Below are positions 54,103 through 64,000 of a stretch of DNA of 64,000 nucleotides, one piece after another. Positions within the stretch are counted from its first letter, which is position 1. Each line of letters starts with the position of its first letter. This DNA comes from Polyodon spathula (taxonomy: Eukaryota; Chordata; Actinopteri; Acipenseriformes; Polyodontidae): positions 27,498,969-27,562,968 of the forward strand of contig NC_054548.1 of assembly GCF_017654505.1 (NCBI RefSeq). Direction: 5' to 3'. The notes under the pieces were generated by a model. That model did no database searches. It was not told the DNA's origin and worked only from the letters and a program-made list of their open reading frames with translations. A program made the translations under genes and the position numbers.

Positions 54103-56187
54103 TGTAGACTCTACCATTGCCTATACATGCACTGGGAGACCTTAATAATTGCTTTTGGAATGCTTATGAGGGTTAAGAGGATTATATGTTATAGAGTTTT
54201 GCTGTGCTAGACTTCCTACTATCCTTAAGGGTGTAAGTGACATTTTCTTCAAAAAAATCTTTAGAGCTAAAAAAGCTTACTTCCAAATTAAATATTACAT
54301 CAAATATGTATGTTCCTTAAAACATATAATAACCTTTAAGCTGCTACCTAATAATACATATTTTTTTGATGTGATAAAATCCAATATTTTAAGAAAATAA
54401 TGTTGTGCTTTTTGTGTTTTTATTGCCTGCCACTTGTTGGTTAAAAGACATGACAGTTAAAGTTTTGTTTAGATCTTTTTGTATGCACCTTCCTATCTTA
54501 AAATATCAACTGTGTCTTCCAGTATTACTTCTGTCTCAAACACATGTGCTCACATACACTTTTACAGGTATGTTTCATCTAGCTGAGTCTGCATCTCACG
54601 TTCTATTCAGACTCATTATGAATTTGGCCTTTCCTGAGTATTCAGAACACCTTAGTGACAGTTTTTGACATGTAATACATTACTGTTCTCAAAAGACAAA
54701 CAATGTTTTTGGGTACCATCTGGGAAATATATGATTTATATTTAAATTGTCTGATTCATCAGAATACTTTTGGTGTGCAGAAGTTCTATTTTAGGTGTCT
54801 CTGCAGCAGCAGTTGTGATGCATAGTTCACCCGTAGTCTCTGTAAGTCACTTTGGATAAAATCATTTGCAAAATGACTAATTAAGATGCTCGCACTAGTT
54901 TGACTAACAATTTAAAATCCAAGACACAATTATGGGGATTATTACGAGAAAATTACTAGAAATGAGAAGATGTTCTAATGTGTTTAATTTGTTATATGGC
55001 ATAGTGTATGAGATAGTGTTTATATTTATACATCCCATATATGTCACACAGTATTATAAAAAAAAGGATGAACACATTATGAATTGAAAGGCACACATAT
55101 AAATACTGAATCAGATCTAGAGTCACAGTAGTGACTTCAGTCAATTTATATAATGAAGTACTATTCAAAATGGAGGTGCTATTATTTTGGTTGTGCACCG
55201 ATTAAGACAATATGTTTTGTAAAACTATTTCACATTTCAAACATATTACTATAGAAACAGTAGCTACCCTAACATGATATTTAATAGACCACAATCTAAG
55301 AAACTAAATAATTCCAAAGTGTACTGTAATGTTTGGTCAATAAAGTCCCTTTTTAGTTGTACAGCGCAAATGCTTTGAACTTGATCTCATTGACTGGTGT
55401 AGAATTAAGACAACAATACCGTTCTCTAAATATCCTTTGGGGTTGTGGGGCAGTTTAACGTTCAATTATTTATTGGACTTATGATGAAGATGTCACCACA
55501 AGATAATTGTTGTGTCAGAGTACTGGGTATTTTGAAAAAGACACCATGCTAAATCCAAGACACTAATCTAAAACATAGAACAATCTACAGTTGCCATATA
55601 CATGTTGCCATTTTTACCAAAGATAGATCAGCCTATCAGAAAAAAAGGTTATGCAGTACTTTGTCTGAGGTTAGAAGCTGAATAGTTTCTGATGCTTTAG
55701 GATGTTCTGCAACACTATGCCAGCTTTATGTCCAGACATAAGATGACTAGAATGATTGAATAACACAACTGGTTTGTTAAGATTCGTGTATTCAATGTAA
55801 TTTATAGAAACCTGTTTCAAATGAAGTATGTCCAAAAAGTGATTGGACAATGTATGTCTTGTGTTTCGAACAAAGTCATGAGAGCAGGATGTACACTATA
55901 ATGGACTGCTTCCAATCTATACTGGTGTGAAAGCTTATTTTATCTAGCTAAAAAGTATGGCTAAATAAAAGAAAATAATACATAGTCTGTCAGCGTGTTT
56001 GTTGAGATCAATCAGTTTTGCAGTAATTCGTGTTTTAGGTTAAGCACAAAACTGTCCCATGTGTATAAAAAAATAAATAAATAAAAGAGTGTTTTCTCCA
56101 TTAGATTAATGTGTTGCAATGCACTAGTACTTAAAAGGCTGTAACACTGACTGTCCAGAATTATTCTAAAAATGTAGTATATTTTAG
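54103..56187. other. Non-coding AT-rich stretch
   Basis: No gene recognised. It contains one LINE-tail remnant (listed). The small frame at 54,405-54,668 has no known domain. Confidence 0.45.
54840..54886 (+). mobile_element. L2-type LINE/SINE 3' tail remnant
   Basis: CTGTAAGTCACTTTGGATAA, then AATCATTTGCAAAATGACTA, is a diverged form of the GTAAGTCGCTTTGGATAAAA...CTGCTAAATGACT tail shared by fish L2 LINEs and their SINEs. No body of the element is seen upstream. Confidence 0.7.
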
Positions 56188-56426
56188 GCAGTGGTCACAC
56201 TGGGTCTATTTGAAACAGACTCCGTCTTGTTCGTTTAGTTTGAAACAGTATATCAATTTGTTTGTATGTTAATTTTTGTTAAATACAATAATTTTGAGGT
56301 TTTGGGTTCGTCTTTTTTTTATAACTGACTCGGCTCGCACCAAGCGCTAGGGAATCGGATCAGGCCCGCAAAACTAAACGAGTTTGACACCACTGGTTTA
56401 TATGGTCTGTGAACCAAATGTTTACA

Positions 56427-56478
56427 AAGCGCTTTGTGATGGTGTTCCACTATGAAAGGCACTATATTGATTGATATT
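56427..56478 (+). mobile_element. LINE-type 3' tail remnant, plus orientation
   Basis: AAAGCGCTTTGTGATGGTGT, then CCACTATGAAAGGCACTATA and TTGATTGAT, is a common fish non-LTR retroelement tail. An inverted copy of the same core occurs at about 60,003. The parent family is not certain. Confidence 0.65.
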
Positions 56479-56751
56479 GAAAGATGGCAGCTATTAATAT
56501 TAATGTTTTTAATACAGCATGTTTTAGATTGTTACATATTGCTGTGGATGGAAGCACTGGGGGAGCACTTAATTAATAGATATGTCTACAGTAGTCGAAT
56601 AAAGCAGTTTATACAATTCTGCACGGTTCTCCTACTGTCTGCATTAAGCAACGTCATTTGAGAAGAGAGACATTTTTGTGACTTTTGTCCCTTTCTGCTT
56701 GGATTTTGGTGTCCGACCGAACAGCTTCAGTTTTTCGCACTGTCCATGTAG

Positions 56752-57259
56752 TTAGGATTACCAGATTTCCACAGTGAAAAACTGGGACTTTTTTTTCTTC
56801 AGTTCACTGACCCTGTAGCAACTCTGAAGCCATTAAAATAACAGTATATAATAACACAATAATAGTTTAAAAATTAAACATTGGGTTAATTTATTGCAGA
56901 TCACAACAGTTTATTTTCTTTATACTGTCGTATTGTTAAATTATTAAATGTACAAAAAGCCAGATTTAAAAGAAATAGATCCTCTTAAATTAATAGATCC
57001 AATTAAATATATGGTATACATACAATCGAATGATTAATCAAATAATCCATATAATTGTTTATTTTATTTTTGAATGGCACTAACACAACCTAATACATTA
57101 CTGTAACTTGTAGAGCAAACTGATGCAGTTTTGTACTATTAAAAATAAATAAATAAATAAATAAATACAATTGCAATTTTACTAATTCCGACCGGGACAA
57201 CAAATTAAGGCTGAAACTGTGACAATCCCAGTTTTCACACGACGTCTGGTAACCCTAAT
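56752..57259. mobile_element. Nested MITE with TTAGG.TTACCAG ends
   Basis: Left TTAGGATTACCAGATTTCCA with AAAACTGGGA 15 bp on. Right, inverted, TTAGGGTTACCAGACGTCGT with AAAACTGGGA. The element is about 505 bp, non-coding, and lies entirely within the 56,188-57,577 element. Confidence 0.65.
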
Positions 57260-57577
57260 GTAATTCCCAAAGACATTTTTTGTTGTTTGCTCTACTTGTT
57301 TCCTCAGAATATGAAGTAAACTATGCACAAAATGTTTACTTACCTTGTATAGTTTGTTTCCTATATGCAAAAGGACAGTGCCCAGCAGTTGTTCACATTG
57401 ACATTTAGCAAGCGAATTAGACTGTGCGTTTGCCAAACGGACCAAGACCACTTCTTTAGGTGGACTCTATACGGTTAATTTCCCAAGCAGACTTTGTTGA
57501 TCACACTTCATACCAAATGTATCAAACCGTACCGAGTGCGGACCAAACACTCTAAACAGACCCAGTGTGAACACAAC

Positions 57578-57991
57578 ATTATTGTTCTCACCGAAACAAA
57601 ATTTGTGAGTTAATATTGAAAATAATTAACTACATAACTTGCAGTGAGATCTCCCAAAAATGCAGCTCAATTGCGACCAAAGCATGCAAAATTGCTAGTA
57701 GTTTAATTATGAAGGTAATTAAAAAGCCTTATAAACAGCGTTTCATTTTCGTATTACATACAAATGCCGATCTAAAATGGCAGAAATGTGAAACAACTAG
57801 CATTCTTTTTTAACGGTAATTGTATATACATGTTTAAGTAGAAACGTTTTACAGTAAATCTCTTACAAAAAGTCCAGCAAATGTACCTGTATGCTTAAAG
57901 TTTACAGACATTCAATTTCAAACCAAAATGAGCTTGCTAAGTTGTTCAGATACTGCCAAGCACAGGCTATAGCACTGACAAACATACATTA

Positions 57992-58025
<34 letters not shown>

Positions 58026-58268
58026 GTTGCAGACTTTCTTTTTGTTTGAATTCATAACCAATGAGATTCCACCATTGCACCCTTGGAGGAAATCTGCTTG
58101 CCACGCATCTTATTTTTAGTAAACACAAAATAACCCACTGGATTTTAATCTTTAAATTAAACTTTAAATGAAGCTTTACTGCATGTATCATTCTCCAGTG
58201 CAAAATAATCCCTATTTGACTCTAGCCCTTTCATGCATGGCGACCTCTGTTCTTGTCTTTATATGCGG
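57578..58268. other. Non-coding stretch with poly-T
   Basis: Poly-T at 57,993-58,020. Nothing else recognised. Confidence 0.5.
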
Positions 58269-58760
58269 TGTGATTGAATGATTCTTGGGGTTAGAGCTCC
58301 CTCCCGACCTGTGAGGGCGCTGTGTAAAGGGAACAGAGTACTCTGGACTAAAAGGCATGACAATTTATTCCTGTGGATAGGTGAAAGTCGTCCGGCTAGA
58401 AAAGGGGCAGAGCTATACCTGAACACAATGACCCGGACCTGAAACGCTGTGGCATCTGTGAATTAAAAAAACAGATGCGCTCGTTAACCAAGGGGTCATG
58501 AGGGAGGGTATAAATAGGGGTCGTAGCTAAAGTAATGTGTTCCTTTGTAAATGGTTGTATATAACCTAAAAGAAGACCATAATATTGCTGAAAACCGTGA
58601 GTGTTTGTCTTGTGCTTATTAGTGTTGGTTGTAACTGTCGTTTGTCTTAACTAAACTACCAGTAACACGATCTGGAGATGTAGCACAAGCCAGTACCAAC
58701 CCAGACATCAATTGTCTGTTTTGTATCTATTCTGCACTTACCTGTATTCACTCACCACTT
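58269..58760 (+). mobile_element. LTR, shorter sister of 38,538-39,246
   Basis: Starts TGTGATTGAATGATTCTTGG and shares the promoter half with the 38.5-kb copy: CCGACCTGTGAGG, AAAAGGCATGACAATTTATT, AACCAAGGGGTCATGAGGGA, TATAAATAGGGG at 58,511. The segment after CCAACCCAGACATCA is about 200 bp shorter and ends around CTGCACTTACCTGTA. It is probably a solo LTR with an internal deletion, or a subfamily variant. Confidence 0.8.
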
Positions 58761-59183
58761 TGCCACAGGGGACATACAGAAGACACATAAGCATGACAGC
58801 CTCATATGAGGATGGAACTTTTCTCCATGTAAAGCAATAGAAAAAACTGAAAAAAATAAATGTTCAATGAAAAATATATTTATTAGGTGTCCAAAACTAT
58901 TTTTTTCAGGTACTACCAATCATGCATGAAAGGATTAGAGGCTTGGAACAACTTAATACCGGTAAATACATTTTTCATTTATTTTTATGGATATTCAAAG
59001 TTGTTAAGTTATTTATGTTTACATTGAAGTTTCAATGTATTATTATTATTATTCTGTAAAGGAAATAAAAGTTAACAAAATATATAAAAAAAAGCTTACT
59101 TCCATATTTCAGACTTGCAAGCAAATGTCTGTCAGCCTTGAGAGGAAGATCTTTCAACATTACTCATTGTAGTTCAATATGAG
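58761..59183. other. Non-coding spacer
   Basis: AT-rich. Nothing recognised apart from the target duplication at its right edge. Confidence 0.5.
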
Positions 59184-59823
59184 TGACAGGAAATGGAGTC
59201 GCGGTGACCCAGACCAGAAGAAAGCACAACAAAAACAAAGGTACGGTGCAGTGGCGCGTGCGCCGTTTTATTTAAAGCAAACAAAAAAATAAATACAATA
59301 CTTGAACAAAAATAAACACTTGCTCGCAGAGCAGAAATAAAATAATTAAACAAAAATAAATCTCCAACACAAATGAATTAAGGTCCGGCTGGGCAGTAGC
59401 CTTCACGGATCCTTATATTCTTTTAAATTTACTTTCTCCTCTCTCACTCTCGTTCCTCCCCTGAACACCCACCCCGAGTGCAGAGAGCTGCAGATATTTA
59501 TACAGGTGACAATCTCCCGATTAGCAACAAATTAGTCACTTAACTAATTCGGGAGGTGGCCACCATCTGCACAAGTTTCATAATGTGGATGTGGCTTCCC
59601 ATCCACGCCGCAAAACAATAACAAAACTAAAAGCACAGCTACGCTGTCATACAAAATAATAAACAAACAAAACACACGGCGGTTCGCCGTCATCTATAAA
59701 CACAAATATAAAACAATAAACAAATACAAAACAACAACACAGGGGCGGAGGGGGAGACCCCGTTCTAAAAATAAACAAACAATATGAGATTAAACAGCTG
59801 GGCTTTCCTACCACCCTGCTACA
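59184..59823 (-). mobile_element. Solo LTR with perfect ATGAG target duplication
   Basis: On the minus strand it runs from TGTAGCAGGGTGGTAGGAAA to CATTTCCTGTCA (640 bp). ATGAG lies directly outside both ends (59,179-59,183 and 59,824-59,828). A TATA-like GTATAAATATC lies mid-LTR on the minus strand. It has no internal coding region. The start word is shared with the LTR at 13,705, and the U3 core is related to the 21.7-22.1-kb repeat. Confidence 0.9.
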
Positions 59824-59997
59824 ATGAGATATAATGGAAATGTACTAAAAAGTGATGCTACGTCTAGGAGCCAAATGGACACATTCCACTGAACACTTGA
59901 TAGAAAGTAATGGCTAACGATTAAGCTGAATTATAAGTAATGTAATTCAGTGGAGACCTAAATCAATCTGAAGATGTTTATTTCTTTCTTTATTTTA

Positions 59998-60036
59998 AGT
60001 AGCACTTTTCATAGTGGACCACCATCACAAGTATAA
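59998..60036 (-). mobile_element. LINE-type 3' tail remnant, minus orientation
   Basis: AGCACTTTTCATAGTGGACC, then ACCATCACAAGT, is the inverse of the core at 56,440-56,470 (ACTTGTGATGGTGGTCCACT, then ATGAAAAGTGCT). Confidence 0.6.
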
Positions 60037-61108
60037 TTATTTACATCTTTCAAATGTATCTAGCACTACTGTAACATTCATACAATTGTATTATTAATAA
60101 TCAACTATCTGCAAGTTTTTCTGTCCTAATTAGTTAAATAATTACTTGTAGACTACATAATTATACTCCATGTTATTAACAGTAAATTCATCATTAAACT
60201 GTAAAATGTGTGCTATGCGTCGTTAATTTACACAAATGTGCACAAGGCCTCTCTAATTTATCAATGTTTCCATAAAATATAGAATAGATCACTAAATAAA
60301 TGATTCTCTCTGTGGAGGATTTTCCTTTTCTATAGACCCATTTCACAAGTGGTGTCAGATGTTGAAATAGAAATGAAGCTAGGGTCGAAGTCATAAACTT
60401 ACAAAACAAGTTTTTTTCTTTGTGTTTGGTATTGTAGACTTACAAAAAGTGAAAAATACAATATTTCTAAATACGAAAAATGGTGCATGTACACAAAAGT
60501 GAAACTGGCCACATACTCAGATAAGTTACTCTAGAAACTCTGCGGTATAGAGCATTTCACATTCCTGGGGGGAAAAAATAAATAAATTGATGAATCGTTC
60601 AGAACAGAGATAAAAAAAAAAAAAAACAGGAAAAAACCTCCATGCTTGACAAAAAAAGAGCTATCTTACTTTTTGACTCCATGTTCTCTATACAGGTATG
60701 CATGTTTTAGCATGCTCTCTTTTTAATAAATGAATAATAAAAAACACAAGTCAATATTTATTAGACATTATAGTACAATTAAAACAGTAGGCAGTTTATA
60801 TACACGTCAAAGAAAACAATGTAGCCTATTTTTTTTTTTCAAATAAATTATATTTACATGAATCTCTGCTTAGTCTGAATAATGTACAAAGAAGGAAACA
60901 AGTAATTAGATCCCATGTGGATTTGCCTTGATCGTGTTTATCTAAGGATAAGTAGGTTTAAATAATATATGACAAATAAAGCTGATCATCTAAAATAGTA
61001 CAGTTCCTAAGCTTTTACACTCCCAGTTAATTAACACAAATGAGGGGCTTGCCTTTTATTCTCTAAACATATATTCCAGGTTATTTATTAAAGCATAATG
61101 GTGTTCTA

Positions 61109-61145
<37 letters not shown>

Positions 61146-62356
61146 ACATTACCTGAAGTTTATTTAAAGAGCATATCCATGGATTCAAATAAGTTGTCCT
61201 CAGATCTGCATACAGACCTTGTACAAATGCAGTAACATAGATTGTGAGCACAAATGCAGACGACAATTTGTTTAAAAAAATAAATCAACCCTAATGGCGG
61301 AGTAAAATAAGACAAGTATTTGAATTGCTTGACGATACTGATACATTGCGAGATTGCTTAGCAATCATAACAGCGAAAGTCAGAATGATTTTATAGAGCT
61401 GTGCAGGACACTAAATAAATCGTCATTAGGAAAAAGGTAACTTGTAATGAGTTTACTGTCATTTACAATCATACTTTCACTCGTATCAAAACTTGTTATT
61501 GTTCCTGTTCTCAATATGGACCAAAAACATTAAAAAATTTGTGACGGGGGTTGGGGGAGAGGGCGACCTTTGACAGTCATACACCACCCCCCTCTCGATA
61601 AAGGTAATTTTTAATAGGAAGAGCAACAACACAAGTACCAAAAGACAGTGTAATAATTGTGTATTAATTGTGTTGTTTTAATTACTGTAGCTATTTTGTT
61701 TTTCTTTTTAAAATCAAGCACAATAAATGCCAGAAATTAACAATGAAGTTTCCAAAAATAAATAAAATGGGTAATATCCTATAATCGTCCCCCTTACTAC
61801 TGTCTTGTTTATCTGTAGTGCTGTCAGTAACAGTTTATTAAAAAATATCACCTTATTTAATATCCTCTAGCTATTTCCCTTTTTAGAAAATGCCAATGTC
61901 CCTTTCCACCACTAGTCTGACTGACTTGTCGACCTCCCAGCACTGGGGACACCGCAACTAATGCCCAAATAAAAAAACAATGAAATTACCGTACTAAAAC
62001 GAACACAAAAAAAGGATCTTTTGGTCTTCAGCTCGAGGGTATCTGCCTATTTCATCTCCCATGACACAGCAGTTTTATTCCCGCAGACTCTTTACAGCAA
62101 TACTGGTAGATGGAGGGATGTCTCTAAAAATAACCAATAAACACAAAGGTTAAAAGAGTTCAGTTGGTCTTTTTTGTGTGCACCATTCTCTTCAATACTG
62201 TGCAAAAATCTCAAAATCTTAAAAACTATTAAAACATGCAAGTCTCGCTACTTGCACTTTGCTTGGCTCTTCTGGCTCAGTCTGTCCATTTCTCTTCATG
62301 TTTCTTGGTGCGCGTGGTTCTCTAGCTGCCATAAACTCACTGATATAGGTCCGAGG
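60037..62356. other. Non-coding AT-rich stretch
   Basis: Poly-A at 61,111-61,144 and other A/T tracts. No gene or element terminus recognised. Confidence 0.45.
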
Positions 62357-62802
62357 CAGTGTTGCCAGATGGGTGGGTTCACGCCCAATTGGGCTTGTAT
62401 TTTTACTATTGTGTGTTAAAAAATGGTTTTGGACAGGTGCCTATTTTTGGGCTGGTATTGGGCATTTGCGGACGTATTACATTCTGATATTTTGAATAGT
62501 TTTAAAATATTTATAATTAAAATATCTAAGCAAAATACACAAAGACGAGCTGGGGGTCAGGCATTGATTCCCAGGGATCCGACACACACACTCAGAAAAA
62601 CCAAATAGGTTAAACTAGCTAGTAAATTTAATAAACATAGTTACAACTATGTTTACTAAATTTAAAGCAAAATTGCCTGTGTCGATGATTATATATGATA
62701 AGCGTATTGATTTCGTTACCAAACAACCAAAAAAAGCCTTGCATGTTGTTTTGTGTAAAAAAGGGTTTTGGCAGGTTTTTGTAAAAATAGTTGGCAACAC
62801 TG
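62357..62802. mobile_element. hAT-type MITE with CAGTGTTGCCA ends
   Basis: The left end is CAGTGTTGCCAGATGGGTGG. The right end is TTGGCAACACTG. The outside octamers GTCCGAGG and TTCAGAGG agree at 6 of 8 positions, fitting a decayed 8-bp hAT duplication. The centre (about 62,617-62,666) is a near-perfect palindrome with 20-bp arms (TAAATTTAATAAACATAGTT and its inverse with one change). Non-coding. Confidence 0.8.
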
Positions 62803-63535
62803 TTCAGAGGGTGGTACAAGCTGACGCATTGCCCAATCCTAACAGGAAATCTTTTTTCTAACCCTATTGCCTATGGTGAATCTTGCCGTCAATCAATATC
62901 AAGGTAATCTGGAAATACTTCAGAGGCAGGTCGATAAGGAGGGAGTAAATCAGGGAATGTAGCAGCAAAAAAAAAACATTACATGCTCAACGAAAATCCA
63001 CACACACAAGTGAAAATAGGACACGTTTTTTGAAAATAATCAGTATAAAACAGTTTAACATTAGAACCGCTAAGATTTCGGACTACATGTAACCGTCTCA
63101 CCCACAAAATGTGTGGCTCGATTTTAAAAAGGCTTTGATATGAAAATGAAAAAGAAACAATCTGATAGAGCTTAATATTTTTATTTATGGACATAATACA
63201 TAACATTTTGAGAGCAGAAACAGCGTATTTACATCGTAAATTAAACTTATTTCTTATTTTTTTCAAAAAGAGCACATTTACATAAATATGAAAAACTAAT
63301 AAAATAAACTTTACGCAATAAATGCCTTTGTAAACAGGTGTAGAAAGCTGGATGCACATATAAAATTATAAAACATAAATAACTAGTAATAAAAATAGCA
63401 TAAAACAAAAATATAACATAATTTGTGCAACGTGAAAGCGCTTTGAGTGAAACAGAGTTCAAAGGATCTGTCTGTTCAGAGTTCTATTAAAGCTTTCTAA
63501 GTACAATCTATGCAGAAAACATGCTCTTCAACAGT
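62803..63535. other. Non-coding AT-rich stretch
   Basis: The minus-strand open frames here (62,979-63,462) are Phe/Tyr/Ile-rich with no domain recognised. Confidence 0.45.
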
Positions 63536-64000
63536 ACTACAGCATTTGCTGCTGCTCTTAACCCTAACCCTCTACTCCCCTTCATCTACTCCCTTCTCAA
63601 CATCTCTCTCCTCTCTGGCCTCTTTCCCTCTGCCTTCAAACAAGCCTCTCCCTCTTACCCTTCCTTTCTAAAACTCTCGAGCAGGTAGCACACCGCCAGC
63701 TCTCTGCTTTCTTGTCTAACCAGTGTCTGCTCGACCCTCTCCAATGTGATTTCTGCTCTGCTCACTCCACTGAAACTGCTCTCCTATCTATCACTAACTT
63801 GCTAAACTCTGCCTGTACTGCCTCTCTCCTCTGTCCTAATTCTCCTCGATCTCCCTACTGCCTTTGACACTGTCGATCACTCGATTCTTCTTTCCTCTCT
63901 TGCTGACCTAGGAATCTCAGGCACTGCTCTGGCCTGGTTCTCCTCCTACCTCTCCAACCGCACCTGCCAGGTAACCTGGGCGGCTCAAATCTCCACACCT
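63536..64000 (+). pseudogene. L2-type LINE reverse transcriptase, partial, runs off window
   Basis: The plus strand turns sharply C/T-rich at about 63,536 and encodes an L2-clade RT. Near 63,722 it reads QCLLDPLQCDFCSAHSTET, the fish L2 'LDPLQSGFR..HSTETAL' motif. After a frameshift around 63,825 comes [18 protein letters not shown] (about 63,835-63,888), RT motif A with its catalytic Asp, followed by [16 protein letters not shown] near 63,930. The second catalytic motif lies beyond position 64,000. The frameshift makes it a pseudogene unless it is a sequencing error. The left edge may be a 5' truncation. Confidence 0.83.

Larger units (their letters stand above)
56188..57577. mobile_element. 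Inverted-repeat DNA element with nested insertion
   Basis: Left GTGGTCACACTGGGTCTATT and right (inverted) GTTCACACTGGGTCTGTTTA form imperfect terminal repeats about 1.39 kb apart. Internal words near both ends (CGACCGAACAG, CGTTTGCCAAACGGACC, GTGCGGACCAAAC) suggest extended terminal homology. The 89-residue minus-strand frame at 57,182-57,451 is mostly element sequence and shows no transposase motif. A hAT-like MITE is most likely, but no target duplication is confirmed. Confidence 0.55.

Noticed and set aside
1..64000. tRNA, rRNA or CRISPR loci, or bacterial-type operons
   Set aside because: No cloverleaf with A/B boxes, no rRNA core and no regularly spaced repeat-spacer array was found. 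Gene density and transposon content are those of a vertebrate genome.
63536..64000. Host protein rich in Ser, Leu and Pro
   Set aside because: The order of motifs ([23 protein letters not shown]) is that of an L2 LINE reverse transcriptase.

Overview
This window looks like nuclear DNA of a ray-finned fish. It is AT-rich and shows no operon-like gene packing. It holds many transposon families typical of fish: CR1 and L2 LINEs, DIRS tyrosine-recombinase retrotransposons, solo LTRs, hAT, Tc1/mariner and PIF/Harbinger. The CR1 3' tail and the DIRS family look to me like those of early-branching ray-finned fishes (sturgeon, paddlefish, gar), but that rests on memory and not on a search. I recognise no host protein-coding exon, tRNA, rRNA or CRISPR array. 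The recognisable coding content is mobile-element ORFs, nearly all broken.

Layout. Positions 1-7.6 kb are anonymous AT-rich DNA with microsatellites. At 7.65-17 kb lies a composite: a DIRS left terminus and leader (7.65-8.95 kb, with a GTGC-rich minisatellite), a minus-strand 5'-truncated CR1 (9.5-11.6 kb), a tandem array of ~200-bp leader-like units (12.1-14.5 kb) split by two LTR insertions, and then DIRS RT, RNase H and the N-terminal part of a tyrosine recombinase (14.9-16.6 kb), cut off where another LTR begins. At 17-24.5 kb are solo LTRs, an internally deleted Tc1 element with TA target duplication (19,715-20,301) and a ~31-34-bp minisatellite. A longer but decayed DIRS element (gag, RT-RNase H, recombinase, inverted terminal repeat) fills 24.6-29.5 kb.

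From 29.5 to 37 kb there is little except a BED-finger remnant (32.6 kb). At 37.1-38.5 kb is a Harbinger element carrying an LTR insertion, followed by another LTR. At 40.4-47.1 kb is a probable hAT element related to the ZMYM1-like/TTF-finger group. Its transposase is split by an LTR, and it also contains a MITE and a second hAT. Tc1 remnants (47.3 and 50.7-51.4 kb) and an unclassified duplicated C-rich region come next. A third DIRS copy (51.5-54.0 kb) keeps a left terminal repeat, a second GTGC-type minisatellite in place of gag-RT, and a recombinase frame interrupted by only one stop codon. The last 10 kb carry nested inverted-repeat elements, two more LTRs (one with perfect ATGAG duplications), a CAGTGTTGCCA-type hAT MITE and the start of an L2 reverse transcriptase running off the right edge.

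The strongest observations concern the DIRS family. Three copies in one window have different lesions. The two copies that keep the recombinase C-terminus have complementary catalytic-site damage. Two unrelated-looking GTGC minisatellites sit inside DIRS copies. Overlapping RNase H and recombinase frames are conserved in all three.
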